From: Clostridiales bacterium
GTDB lineage: Bacteria > Bacillota_A > Clostridia > Oscillospirales > Oscillospiraceae
Assembly (NCBI GenBank): GCA_019410105.1
Contig: DXTB01000001.1
Coordinates: 62,001 to 126,000 of the forward strand
DNA: 64,000 nucleotides
Direction: 5' to 3'
Translations under genes and position numbers: made by a program
Notes under the pieces: model-generated
What the model was told of the DNA's origin: nothing
What the model saw: only the letters and a program-made list of their open reading frames with translations
The model's database searches: none
Shown: in pieces, positions 26,663 through 35,148 of the stretch
Layout: each line of letters begins with the position of its first letter
How positions within the stretch are numbered: position 1 is the stretch's first letter

Positions 26663-26840
26663 CTTCGATGCTGATGGCGCTGACCGGGCAGCCGTCCCGG
26701 GCCTCCTGGGCCGCCTCCAGCTGGCCCTCCGGGATGCCGCTGCCGTGGGCCAGACCGTCGTCGCCCATGTGGAATACCTCCGGGCAGGTGCCGGCGCACA
26801 GGCCGCAGCCGATGCAGTTCTCATTTACTGTTGCGTTCAT
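26658..26840 (-). CDS. Small single-cluster [4Fe-4S] ferredoxin
   Basis: A 60-residue ferredoxin. Cluster ligands are CIGCGLCAGTCPEVF (three Cys plus the CP) and a distant GCPVSAI, giving one [4Fe-4S] cluster as in Thermotoga/Desulfovibrio-type ferredoxins. AGGAG lies eight bases before the ATG at 26840. It follows the larger Fe-S protein by 14 bases and shares its transcript. Confidence 0.92.
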   Translation of the reverse strand: MNATVNENCIGCGLCAGTCPEVFHMGDDGLAHGSGIPEGQLEAAQEARDGCPVSAISIEA

Positions 26841-26854
26841 ATTGGTCACTCCTA

Positions 26855-27574
26855 TTATTCCAGAATATTTCCATCCCGGCCCAGTGTCACCACCTGCCAG
26901 GGAATGAACTTGCCGCTCTGCCGCAGGGCCGTCTCCGCTGCCCGCTGCATACCGCCGCAGCAGGGGACATCCATCCGCACGATGGTCAGCTCCCGGATAT
27001 CGTTGCGGCGAAGGATCTCCGTCAGCTTTTCGGCATAGTCTCCCTCATCCAGCTTGGGGCAGCCGATCAGCGTGATGCGGCCCCGCATGAACCGCTGGTG
27101 GAAGTCCGCCCGGGCATAAGCCGTGCAGTCCGCCGCGATCAGCAGCCGGGCACCGTTGAACCAGGGGGCCTCCACAGGCACCAGCTTGATCTGCACCGGC
27201 CACTGGGCCAGGTGGGACACCGCGCCGTCCTGCGGCGCGGAAACGGCCTGAGCCACCGCCGGACGGAGGGCCTGGGCCATACTGCCGGGACAGCCGCCGG
27301 AGGGCGGCGTCTGCCGCGGCGCGGTGCCTTTCAGGGCCTCCGCCTTCTTTGCCAGGACAGCTGCTTCATCATAGGCTGCGGCCTCCCGCTCCACAAACGT
27401 GATGGCTCCGGTGGGGCAGGTGGGCAGGCAGTCTCCCAGACCGTCGCAGTAGTCGTCCCGCAGCAGGACCGCCTTGCCGTCCACCATGCCGATGGCACCC
27501 TCGTGACAGGCTGCGGCACAGGCGCCGCAGCCGTTGCATTTCTCCTGATCGATCTCGATGATCCTTCTTACCAT
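26855..27574 (-). CDS. 4Fe-4S dicluster ferredoxin-like protein with C-terminal cysteine domain
   Basis: A 239-residue iron-sulfur protein. The N-terminal domain has two cluster motifs, CNGCGACAAACHEGAI and a variant second motif CDGLGDCLPTCPTGAI in which the second Cys is replaced by Leu. After a linker with GGCPGS, the C-terminal half contains LIAADCTAYA, LIGCPKLD and VPCCGGMQ, so several further cysteines could bind metal. Homologues are annotated only as 4Fe-4S binding proteins. Divergent from a Crp/Fnr regulator, hence probably redox- or NO-responsive. Confidence 0.8.
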   Translation of the reverse strand: MVRRIIEIDQEKCNGCGACAAACHEGAIGMVDGKAVLLRDDYCDGLGDCLPTCPTGAITFVEREAAAYDEAAVLAKKAEALKGTAPRQTPPSGGCPGSMAQALRPAVAQAVSAPQDGAVSHLAQWPVQIKLVPVEAPWFNGARLLIAADCTAYARADFHQRFMRGRITLIGCPKLDEGDYAEKLTEILRRNDIRELTIVRMDVPCCGGMQRAAETALRQSGKFIPWQVVTLGRDGNILE

Positions 27575-27609
27575 AGTGTGTCTCCTTTTTGGGGTTTCAA
27601 ACGTTTTGC

Positions 27610-27667
27610 TTGCTTTCTGAGACCTAGTATCGTACAATGGGATAAAAAAGTATGTTGTTTTTACAAC
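27610..27667 (+). promoter_or_regulatory. Promoter and symmetric operator between the ferredoxin operon and Crp/Fnr gene
   Basis: TTGCTT (27610-27615), 17 bp, TACAAT (27633-27638) drives the regulator gene. GTTGT-TTTT-ACAAC (27654-27667) is a perfect 5-4-5 inverted repeat just downstream, the same geometry as FNR sites (TTGAT-N4-ATCAA). It sits in the divergent region and is a candidate autoregulatory site. Confidence 0.55.
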
Positions 27668-27684
27668 GGAATGGAGAAAATGGT

Positions 27685-28356
27685 ATGGAAGTTTCTACCG
27701 CGCTTCTTCTCCGGACGCCGTTGTTCCGCGGGATTCCGCAGGAGGCGCTGCCTGCGCTGCTGGAGGGCCTGGGCGCACGGAAGCGCCGCTGTGGCCGGGG
27801 TGAAGTGGTCCTGCGGCGGGGAGAGCGGGCGGACCGGCTGGGGCTGGTCCTCTCCGGGACGCTGCATATCGTCAAGGAGGATTTCTGGGGGAGCCGCACC
27901 ATTGTGGGCCTCGCCCGGTCCGGAGAGGTGTTTGCGGAGGCCTATGCCTGTCTGGGCGGTGAGCCGCTGGAGGTGGCCGTGCTGGCGGCAGCGGATGCGG
28001 AGGTGCTGTTTCTCAACAGCGTACAGGCGCTGTCCTGTGCCCGGCCGGGCGCCGCGGAATTCACCCGGAACCTGCTGACCATTCTGGCGGGGCGGAATCT
28101 GACCCTCACCCGGAAGATTGGCCACATGGCCCGCCGCACCACCCGGGACAAGCTGCTCAGTTATCTGTCCGCCCAGGCCATGCAGGCCGGAGGGCCGGAG
28201 TTTGATATCCCGTTGGACCGCCAACAGCTGGCAGACTATCTGGCGGTGGACCGCAGCGCCATGTCTACCGCACTTGGAAAGCTCCGGGACGAGGGTGTGC
28301 TGACGTTTCAAAAAAACCATTTCCACCTGCTTCAGCAGATGGAGCAGACTGACTGA
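27685..28356 (+). CDS. Crp/Fnr-family transcriptional regulator
   Basis: A 223-residue regulator: N-terminal cyclic-nucleotide-binding-like barrel (GLVLSGTLHIVKEDFWG) and C-terminal helix-turn-helix LDRQQLADYLAVDRSAMSTALGKLRDEG. It lacks the FNR cysteine cluster at the N-terminus, so it may sense through another cofactor, for example heme as in HcpR. ATG at 27685 follows GGAG; an upstream ATG at 27652 lies inside the putative operator. Divergent from two ferredoxin genes. Confidence 0.88.
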   Translation: MEVSTALLLRTPLFRGIPQEALPALLEGLGARKRRCGRGEVVLRRGERADRLGLVLSGTLHIVKEDFWGSRTIVGLARSGEVFAEAYACLGGEPLEVAVLAAADAEVLFLNSVQALSCARPGAAEFTRNLLTILAGRNLTLTRKIGHMARRTTRDKLLSYLSAQAMQAGGPEFDIPLDRQQLADYLAVDRSAMSTALGKLRDEGVLTFQKNHFHLLQQMEQTD

Positions 28357-28369
28357 GGAGGAGAGCGCC

Positions 28370-29392
28370 ATGCTGACCCGAGTGCCGGATTATTATGAGG
28401 CGTTTCACTGTCTGGCGGGGGCCTGTCCCCACACCTGCTGCGAAAAGTGGAAGGTGGTGGTGGACGAGGAGACCGCCCGCCGCTATCAGGAGACCCCCGG
28501 CTCCCTGGGGGAGCGGCTGCGGGAGGCGCTCCAGACGGACGAGGAGGGGGATTTCTGCTTCCCCCTCCGGGGCGGCCGGTGCCCCTTTCTGAACCGGGAG
28601 AATCTGTGCGAGATCCACCGGATATGGGGAGCAGAGGCCACGTCCCTGACCTGCCGGACCCACCCCCGGTTCATTGAGGAGTACGGCCCCTTTCGGGAGG
28701 TCAGCCTCTGTGCCTCCTGCCCGGCAGCCTGTGACCTGCTGCTTGGCTCCACCGCCCCGCTGTCCTTCCTGGAACGGGAGACGGCGGAGCCGGAGGAACC
28801 GGGAGACCCGTGGCTCTGCGGCCTCCTGCCCCTGCGGGAGCGGATGCTTCGGGAGCTGGCGGATCGGCCTCGTCCCCTGCAGGAGCGGCTGGAGGCATTT
28901 TTGCTCCTGGCTGCGGAGGCGCAAATCCTGCTGGATGAGGACCGGACAGAGGACCTTGCGGTTCTGGCAGCGGACTGGAAGAAGCAGGAGACAGCGGTAC
29001 CGCCCGGGCCTGGCCTGTTTCCACACGCCCTGCGGGTGCTGTCCAAGCTGGAGGCCCTGGACGGGGACTGGCGGGAGCTCCTGCGCAGGGCGGAGGAGGC
29101 GCCGCCCGCCGCCGTGCCGGAGACGCTGCTGGAGCGGCTGGGCACATACTTTGCATTCCGGTATCTCCTGAAGGCGGTCAACGACGGCGACCTGCTGGGG
29201 CAGGCGCAGTTCTGCGTGCTGATGGTCCTGACGGCACAGCGCCTGACGGCAGTATGTGGCCTTTGGGAGGCTGTCCGCCGCCTTTGCTGTGAAGTGGAGC
29301 ACAGTGAAGAGAACCTGGAGGCGCTGCGCCTGGCGTTCCTTCGGGATGCAGCTCTCTCCCCCGGGGCGTTTTTGTGCCAGCTGCGGAGTTGA
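28370..29392 (+). CDS. FliB-like (flagellin lysine-N-methylase family) protein
   Basis: A 340-residue protein with the cysteine pattern of the FliB/YkgJ family: CLAGACPHTCCEKW near residue 15, then CPFLN, CEIHRIWG, TCRTHPRF and CASCPAAC. These probably bind a metal or Fe-S cluster. FliB methylates flagellin lysines in enterobacteria, but in non-flagellated clostridia the name is only homology. No flagellar genes are in the window. It lies 13 bases after the Crp/Fnr gene and is probably co-transcribed. Confidence 0.78.
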   Translation: MLTRVPDYYEAFHCLAGACPHTCCEKWKVVVDEETARRYQETPGSLGERLREALQTDEEGDFCFPLRGGRCPFLNRENLCEIHRIWGAEATSLTCRTHPRFIEEYGPFREVSLCASCPAACDLLLGSTAPLSFLERETAEPEEPGDPWLCGLLPLRERMLRELADRPRPLQERLEAFLLLAAEAQILLDEDRTEDLAVLAADWKKQETAVPPGPGLFPHALRVLSKLEALDGDWRELLRRAEEAPPAAVPETLLERLGTYFAFRYLLKAVNDGDLLGQAQFCVLMVLTAQRLTAVCGLWEAVRRLCCEVEHSEENLEALRLAFLRDAALSPGAFLCQLRS

Positions 29393-29474
29393 GCGGCTTT
29401 GCCCGCACCTTTGTGCATTTTGCTTACGGTAATTGATTTCGATTTATGGAAAGTGTAAAAATACACAAAAGCAC

Positions 29475-29503
29475 TTGACAGTAAAAGAAATCTATTGTAC
29501 ATT
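29475..29503 (+). promoter_or_regulatory. Strong promoter of an orphan transcription unit
   Basis: TTGACA (29475-29480), 17-bp spacer, TACATT (29498-29503), inside an AT-rich patch after the FliB-like gene. No normal gene follows within 700 bases. Confidence 0.7.
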
Positions 29504-29509
29504 ATAGAC

Positions 29510-29921
29510 ACAGGAAAGGAGTGAGTCCCATGGGCTAGTTAGCTCAGAGATTCCCAATCATCCCTGCACCGTTCGGAATCGAGGAATTCCTCAAAACGCG
29601 AAACTCCGGAAGAACCCAAAGACGAAACACACCTCACGATGATGAGCCACACGAGAATCGAGTTTTGGTAGCAACCAGAGCAGACGTCTGCGTGTACCGA
29701 TGTTTTATGGATTGGCAAACCCCTGAGTTCCCCTGTTTCCCCAGCATCCGGACGGTATCTCAAGAAAGCAAGAGGTAATGCATATTGGAAACTCCGATCC
29801 AGAAGTAGGCCCCCCGTTCGTCGTTGGAGCGAGCGGGGGGTTGTGCTGTATAGAGGGCATCCGGCAAAAAGCAGGGATGCGGAAGCTGAAAGCCTGTTGG
29901 GGCGCCGGAGGGCGCTTTTTT
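29510..29921 (+). ncRNA. Candidate structured non-coding RNA
   Basis: Downstream of the promoter lies AAAGGAG then ATG-GGC-TAG (29530-29538), a two-codon ORF, and no longer frame that looks coding. Local stems include GATTCC/GGAATC (29549-29580), GAGGAATTCCTC (29581-29592), GCAGACGTCTGC near 29680, a CCCCCCG/CGGGGGG hairpin (29810-29840) and a terminator GCGCC-GGAG-GGCGC-TTTTTT (29902-29921). I do not recognise the RNA family. The remaining 29922-30169 holds nothing I can name. Confidence 0.4.
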
Positions 29922-30169
29922 GCTGCGCAGAAGCACCGAAACAGACTGTGTGCCGTCTCCGGCGGTACGGTGACCCGGTCCGGCCCGTGGGCCGGGAGAC
30001 CCTGGATGCATAAAGCTGCCGGGATCTGGCGGAGCGCCCCATTCTTATGTGCGTTCACACCGCATGAATTTTTCTGCCCTGAAGGGCTGGGAAAGCGGCA
30101 GAACACCGGGCGGCCCCTCCCCTGCCGCGTGCTGCGGGCCCTTTCCTCTGCGGAATGTGAAAAAAGCTC

Positions 30170-30202
30170 CCGGGCCAAATGGCCCGGGAGCTTCTGCGTT
30201 GA
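30170..30202 (-). terminator. Terminator of gap
   Basis: AGCTCCCGGGCCA pairs with TGGCCCGGGAGCT (30175-30187 with 30190-30202); the minus strand continues into six T. Confidence 0.85.
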
Positions 30203-30204
30203 TC

Positions 30205-31242
<1,038 letters not shown>

Positions 31243-31268
31243 TCAGACGCACCGGCGGCGCGCCGTCG

Positions 31269-31342
31269 AAACGTTTGCGTAAACGTTTTCTAATAATCGC
31301 ACAAGTATATTATCATACGGTCGACCTTTTTGCAACTGTCAA
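31269..31342 (-). promoter_or_regulatory. gap promoter with two classes of palindromic site
   Basis: On the minus strand TTGACA (31342-31337) and TATGAT (31317-31312) with a 19-bp spacer. The spacer contains the palindrome GGTCGACC (31319-31326), also found twice at purA. Downstream of the start site lies GTTTGCGTAAAC (31273-31284), flanked by AAACGTTT palindromes (31269-31276, 31281-31288); an 11-bp copy occurs at the divergent LacI gene. Confidence 0.6.
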
Positions 31343-31434
31343 TTCAGATAACATTTTCTGCGGCAGGTTGTGGATAATCCATAAGAAAAAGGGCATATTT
31401 CACAATTTTTACACGAAACAAGGGGAAAAGGGGC

Positions 31435-31488
31435 TTGACGCGGAGGGAAAGCTGTCCTATACTGAAGTGGCTAATTATTTGCGTAAAC
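31435..31488 (+). promoter_or_regulatory. Promoter and operator of the LacI-type regulator
   Basis: TTGACG (31435-31440), 17 bp, TATACT (31458-31463). TTTGCGTAAAC (31478-31488), identical to the core of the gap operator, starts about eight bases after the predicted start site, the position expected for autorepression. A TTGCGCAA palindrome overlaps the ribosome binding site (about 31499-31506). Confidence 0.65.
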
Positions 31489-31518
31489 CAATAAACCATT
31501 GCGCAAGGAGGCTGTCCC

Positions 31519-32535
31519 ATGAAGGTGACCATCAGCGATGTGGCGAAGCTGGCGGGAGTGTCCACCGCCACCGTGTCCCACACCATCAACAATACCCGGT
31601 ATGTGTCCAACGAGACAAAGGAGAAGGTCTACCGGGCCATCGAGGAGCTGGGATACACACCGGACGCTTCCGCCCGCAGTTTCCGCACGGGAAAGAAAAA
31701 GATCATCGGCTTTATTGTGCCCGATATCGCCAATAAATTCTTCGCAACCATGATTGAGTCTGTGGAAAAATGTCTCTCCGCCAACGGCTACCAGCTCATC
31801 ATCGCCAATACCCGGGAGAATATGGACCGGGAGGAGACCAACATCCGCCTGCTGACGGCGGGACTGGTGGACGGGCTGCTGGTGGCCAGCACCATGGACG
31901 ATTTCCAGCGGTTCGACGCCCTGATCCCCGCGGGATTTCCAGTGGTGCTGGTGGACCGGATCTTTGAGACGAAGAAGTACTCCTCCGTCTGCGTGTCCAA
32001 CTTCCAGCCCATCTACCGCAGTGTATGCCGGCTGGCGGGAAAGGGCGACCAGCGGATCGGCATCATCGGCGGCCTCCCCCGCCTCTCCAGCACGCAGGAG
32101 CGGATCTCCGCCTATCGGCAGGCTGTGGCGGACTGTGGCCTGCCGGAGGATGAGCATTTAATCCAATATGGCGACTCCCTGGAGAACAGCGCCTGCGCCT
32201 GCCTGGACCAGCTGCTGGAGCGCAAGTGCGACGCCATCATCGTCTGTCAGGGGCTGATGGCCTCGGAGACCATCATCTATCTCCACCAGAAGGGCATCCA
32301 GCTGGCCCAGGACATCGACCTGGTGAGCTTTGTGGACTATGACTCCGATGTGTACGCCCTGTACGCCAATCAGATGGACTCCATCATCCAGCCGGTGGAG
32401 GACCTGGGGCAGGCTGCGGGCGAGCAGATCCTCAGACGGGTGGAGGTGCCCGACGCGCCGATCTTTGAAAATGTGCTCACATCCACGTACCGCCCCTACA
32501 ACCAGCCTCGGGCCTGGTCTCATTCGGACCGCTGA
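31519..32535 (+). CDS. LacI-family transcriptional regulator, probable gap regulator
   Basis: A 338-residue LacI/GalR repressor. DNA-binding headpiece TISDVAKLAGVSTATVSHTI with hinge helix region, then a periplasmic-binding-protein-like sensor core starting IIGFIVPDIANKFFATMIES. AAGGAGG precedes the ATG. It is divergent from gap and both promoters carry the same operator core, so control of glycolysis by a sugar phosphate or related signal is a reasonable inference. Confidence 0.9.
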   Translation: MKVTISDVAKLAGVSTATVSHTINNTRYVSNETKEKVYRAIEELGYTPDASARSFRTGKKKIIGFIVPDIANKFFATMIESVEKCLSANGYQLIIANTRENMDREETNIRLLTAGLVDGLLVASTMDDFQRFDALIPAGFPVVLVDRIFETKKYSSVCVSNFQPIYRSVCRLAGKGDQRIGIIGGLPRLSSTQERISAYRQAVADCGLPEDEHLIQYGDSLENSACACLDQLLERKCDAIIVCQGLMASETIIYLHQKGIQLAQDIDLVSFVDYDSDVYALYANQMDSIIQPVEDLGQAAGEQILRRVEVPDAPIFENVLTSTYRPYNQPRAWSHSDR

Positions 32536-32544
32536 ACTAAAAAA

Positions 32545-32568
32545 ACGCGCCGCTTCTGCGGCGCGTTT
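32545..32568. terminator. Terminator between the LacI gene and the serine hydrolase
   Basis: ACGCGCCGC and GCGGCGCGT form a 9-bp stem with loop TTCT, T-run on plus and T-run (AAAAAA on plus at 32538-32545) on minus, so it works both ways. Confidence 0.85.
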
Positions 32569-32585
32569 TTCATGTCCTGGAGACG

Positions 32586-34661
32586 TTATCCCTGGAAGCG
32601 AAGGTGGAAGCGGGCGCCGGGATCACCGGCAAAGACAATCGTTCCATCCTCCGGCAAGGTGACGGTGGTGTCGCCCCACAGGACGGAGGAGGCAGTCACC
32701 TGACCGTTTCCGTCATACACCCAGAAGCCGGAATTCTCCGGCACCTGCACGGTCATGGTCTTGCCGGCGGCATCGCCGACCTGGTACCAGCGGGCATAGC
32801 CATCCGCCTGAATGGTGGTGTAGGAGGCGCCGGAGCCAGTGAACAGCGTGGGCGCTGCGGCCGCGTCCATGTAGAGGCTGCCCTTGGCGTTGATCCAGAG
32901 GACGCCGTCCCGCTCCTCCAGCTGGTAGTCCACGCCGTCCCGGCTGCCCACGCCGGGCACCTGGATCTCAGAGCGGGCGGTGGTCTCGTCCACGATCCGG
33001 GCGGCGCCGATATAGCCGGGGATCGTTTCCGGCACCTCCGCGACCGCGGCGGCGTCCGCCAGCGCCAGGAAGGTCTGGGAGTTGTATGGCTCGTTCATGG
33101 GCAGGATACCCAAGGTGGCGATGCTGTCCCAGGCGGCGGCTACCTCAGGAGAGAGATCGTTCTCCGGCAGCTTCACGGCGGCGTAGTTGGCGATGGGCAG
33201 CGCCCCCAGGCCCGGCAGAGGGGAGACGGCCTGCTGGTACAGATAGGTCTGGCCGTTGCGCTCTTTCACAAAGGAGATGTAGGACAACCCGGTGGAATCC
33301 CGGAAGGAGCCGTCGCTGCAATAGGTGAAGGTCTGGGCGGGGATCGAGGTGGGATAGTTCAGGTAGGACATGGTCAAAGTGCCGTCGGCCTGGATATCCA
33401 CCTGATACTGGGCGGAGGTGGAGCCGTAGTACCCGGCGTTTTCCAGCTGTTCCGCGGGCATGGCGGCGGACTCCGCCGCGGGCAGGGCCTTTACAGTCTG
33501 GTCCACGGTGACGCCCTCCTCCGCCAGAGCGGCGATGAGGATCTGATTGGCGGCCAGCTGGTCATAGGTGGACACGCCGCCGGAGCTGACCACAGCCGCG
33601 GCCATGTCATACTCCGGCAGGACCACCAAGCCGGCGTGGTAGTACAGGGTGTCGCCGCCTTTCACCAGGGCCTGGATGTCGCTTTGGCAGAAGGGATACC
33701 ACTCCATGTTGTCCCAGCCCAGGCCGTAGGCCAGGGAGTCCGGCTCTCCGCTGTCGGGCCACAGGCCCCGGCTGTACTCCGGGAAGGCCATGGCGTCCAG
33801 AGAGGACTGGCGCAGCAGCTCCGTGCCTGTCAGGGCACCGCCGAAGGACGCCAGATCGGAGGCCGTGGCATAGATGCCTCCGGCGCCGATGGCGTTCAGG
33901 GCATCCTGGGGCAGGGCGCGGGGGTCGGTGCCCCGGTAGATGGGGGCCAAATCGTTGGCGTCAAAATCCCCGCCGGGAGCAAAGGTGCGGTCCAGGTCCA
34001 GAGGGGCCAGGATATGTTCGTCCACATAGTCCATGAAGTCCATGTCAGTGACGGCCTCCACCACCAGCTCCGCCAGGGAGAAGCCGTCGTTGCAGTAGAC
34101 GCTGAAGGCGCCGGGGTCCGCCGCCAGCCGCTGGGTGGAGAGCTTCTCCAGCAGGGTGTCATGGGCGCGTGTGCTGGCCTCGCCGAACAGCATGGCGTCA
34201 GAGAGGCCGGTGCCCAGGATGCCGGAGGAGTGGTTCAGCAGCATCCGAACGGTGATGTCCTTGTAACGCTCGTCCGCCATTTTGAAGTCCGGCAGATACT
34301 GGGTCATCGGGGCGTCCAGAGAGACCTTGCCGTCCTCCGCCAGCTGCATCACCGCCACGGTGGTGTAGATCTTGCTGACGGATCCGATGCCGTACAGCTC
34401 GTCCCCGGTCATCAGGCGGTTTTCGGACCGGGAGAAGGTGCCTGCCTCTCCGGTGAGGACGATCTCCCCATCCTGCCACAGGGCATATTGCAGGCTCTGG
34501 GCGCCGCCGTACTGGGCGGCGTAGGCGGCGGCTGTGTCCGCTGTGGTCTGTAGGTCCGCGGCCGCAGCTTGGGGCTCCGCCGCCGCGGCGGGGACCGCCA
34601 GGCTTACGGCCAGGAGGAGGGCCAGAACCAGGGCTCTCCAGCGAGTGTGAAGTACGTTCAT
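32586..34661 (-). CDS. Secreted serine hydrolase (class C beta-lactamase/PBP-like)
   Basis: A 691-residue exported protein. Signal peptide RWRALVLALLLAVSLAVPAAAA, then a beta-lactamase-fold domain with the SxxK motif SVSK (Ser94, Lys97), YxN motif YCN (189-191) and a late YYHAG block in place of KTG. About 280 C-terminal residues are predicted beta-rich and less conserved, as in D-aminopeptidase/Pab87-like enzymes. Such proteins usually act on D-amino acid peptides or esters rather than beta-lactams. The ATG at 34661 gives the signal peptide and follows AAAGGAA. Confidence 0.85.
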   Translation of the reverse strand: MNVLHTRWRALVLALLLAVSLAVPAAAAEPQAAAADLQTTADTAAAYAAQYGGAQSLQYALWQDGEIVLTGEAGTFSRSENRLMTGDELYGIGSVSKIYTTVAVMQLAEDGKVSLDAPMTQYLPDFKMADERYKDITVRMLLNHSSGILGTGLSDAMLFGEASTRAHDTLLEKLSTQRLAADPGAFSVYCNDGFSLAELVVEAVTDMDFMDYVDEHILAPLDLDRTFAPGGDFDANDLAPIYRGTDPRALPQDALNAIGAGGIYATASDLASFGGALTGTELLRQSSLDAMAFPEYSRGLWPDSGEPDSLAYGLGWDNMEWYPFCQSDIQALVKGGDTLYYHAGLVVLPEYDMAAAVVSSGGVSTYDQLAANQILIAALAEEGVTVDQTVKALPAAESAAMPAEQLENAGYYGSTSAQYQVDIQADGTLTMSYLNYPTSIPAQTFTYCSDGSFRDSTGLSYISFVKERNGQTYLYQQAVSPLPGLGALPIANYAAVKLPENDLSPEVAAAWDSIATLGILPMNEPYNSQTFLALADAAAVAEVPETIPGYIGAARIVDETTARSEIQVPGVGSRDGVDYQLEERDGVLWINAKGSLYMDAAAAPTLFTGSGASYTTIQADGYARWYQVGDAAGKTMTVQVPENSGFWVYDGNGQVTASSVLWGDTTVTLPEDGTIVFAGDPGARFHLRFQG

Positions 34662-34915
34662 AACAGTTCCTTTCCCGCCCCACAGGGCGTTTGTGCCGGA
34701 CGCTCCGGCGAGATGACAGTGCCAGGATACACCTTCCCCCCAGGGGAAGGTCAAGTAAAAAATCCGGAAAGATCCGGTCCAACAGACGTTCCCGGGGACG
34801 GATACCCGTCCCCGGTGTCTGCCGGAAACACAAAGGCGGTGTTGAGCGCAGGACTCAACACCGCCTGATCTTCTGGATCAAAGCGCAACACAACGCCCAC
34901 TCCCCGGGTTCGCAC
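34662..34915. other. Intergenic region with two hairpins
   Basis: No gene is seen. Two hairpins stand out: GGGGACGG/CCGTCCCC (about 34795-34814) and AGGCGGTGTTGAG/CTCAACACCGCCT (34834-34846 with 34854-34866). The second is followed on the minus strand by a T-rich tract (TTTGTGTTT), so it may be a backup terminator for leftward transcription. Confidence 0.45.
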
Positions 34916-34944
34916 TTGAAAAAAGCGCACCCCGCCGGTATAAT
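34916..34944 (+). promoter_or_regulatory. Near-consensus promoter with no downstream gene
   Basis: TTGAAA (34916-34921), exactly 17 bp, TATAAT (34939-34944). The only downstream elements on this strand are structured RNA and a terminator 175 bases away. Confidence 0.75.
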
Positions 34945-34950
34945 GGGAAA

Positions 34951-35148
34951 TACGGTGCAGTCAGATGACTGTTGTGTTGAGTGGTCATGACACTCATCAC
35001 AGGGACATAGCGGGTGGCCGCCCGCTATGCCCTGCCGCAATTTATGCTTCCGCATTCAGTTTAACCGATGGAGAATGGAAAATCAAGGGCTTTCCAGAGT
35101 TTCTCGCCATATAGAAAACGGCACGGCAACCGCCGTGCCGCTCTTTTT
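34951..35148 (+). ncRNA. Candidate structured small RNA of about 200 nt
   Basis: The predicted transcript folds into successive hairpins: CAGTCA/TGACTG (34958-34971), GAGTG/CACTC (34979-34995), a 14-bp stem with one bulge (35000-35034), a broken stem ATGGAGAA..TTCTCGCCAT (35068-35110) and a final CGGCACGGC/GCCGTGCCG plus T-run (35119-35148). No frame starts with a ribosome binding site. It is antisense to nothing upstream. I do not recognise 6S, SRP or tmRNA features. Confidence 0.45.
35119..35148. terminator. Terminator of the MFS/pyridoxal kinase operon and of the candidate RNA
   Basis: Stem CGGCACGGC (35119-35127) with GCCGTGCCG (35132-35140). Plus side: CTCTTTTT. Minus side: GTTTTC, directly after the MFS stop codon. 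Confidence 0.75.

Noticed and set aside
29530..29600. tRNA-like stretch (GGGCTAGTTAGCTCAG near the orphan unit)
   Set aside because: The first bases resemble a tRNA acceptor and D-arm, but no D-loop GG, anticodon stem or matching T-arm/acceptor 3' strand can be found.
32604..34553. 649-codon plus-strand open frame opposite the serine hydrolase
   Set aside because: Composition (runs of His, Gln, Gly) is typical of an antisense high-GC frame; the minus-strand protein has a signal peptide and catalytic motifs.
34951..35148. 6S RNA, SRP RNA or tmRNA
   Set aside because: No pairing of 5' and 3' ends with a central bubble, no SRP GGAA tetraloop region, and no tag-peptide frame; kept as an unassigned RNA candidate.
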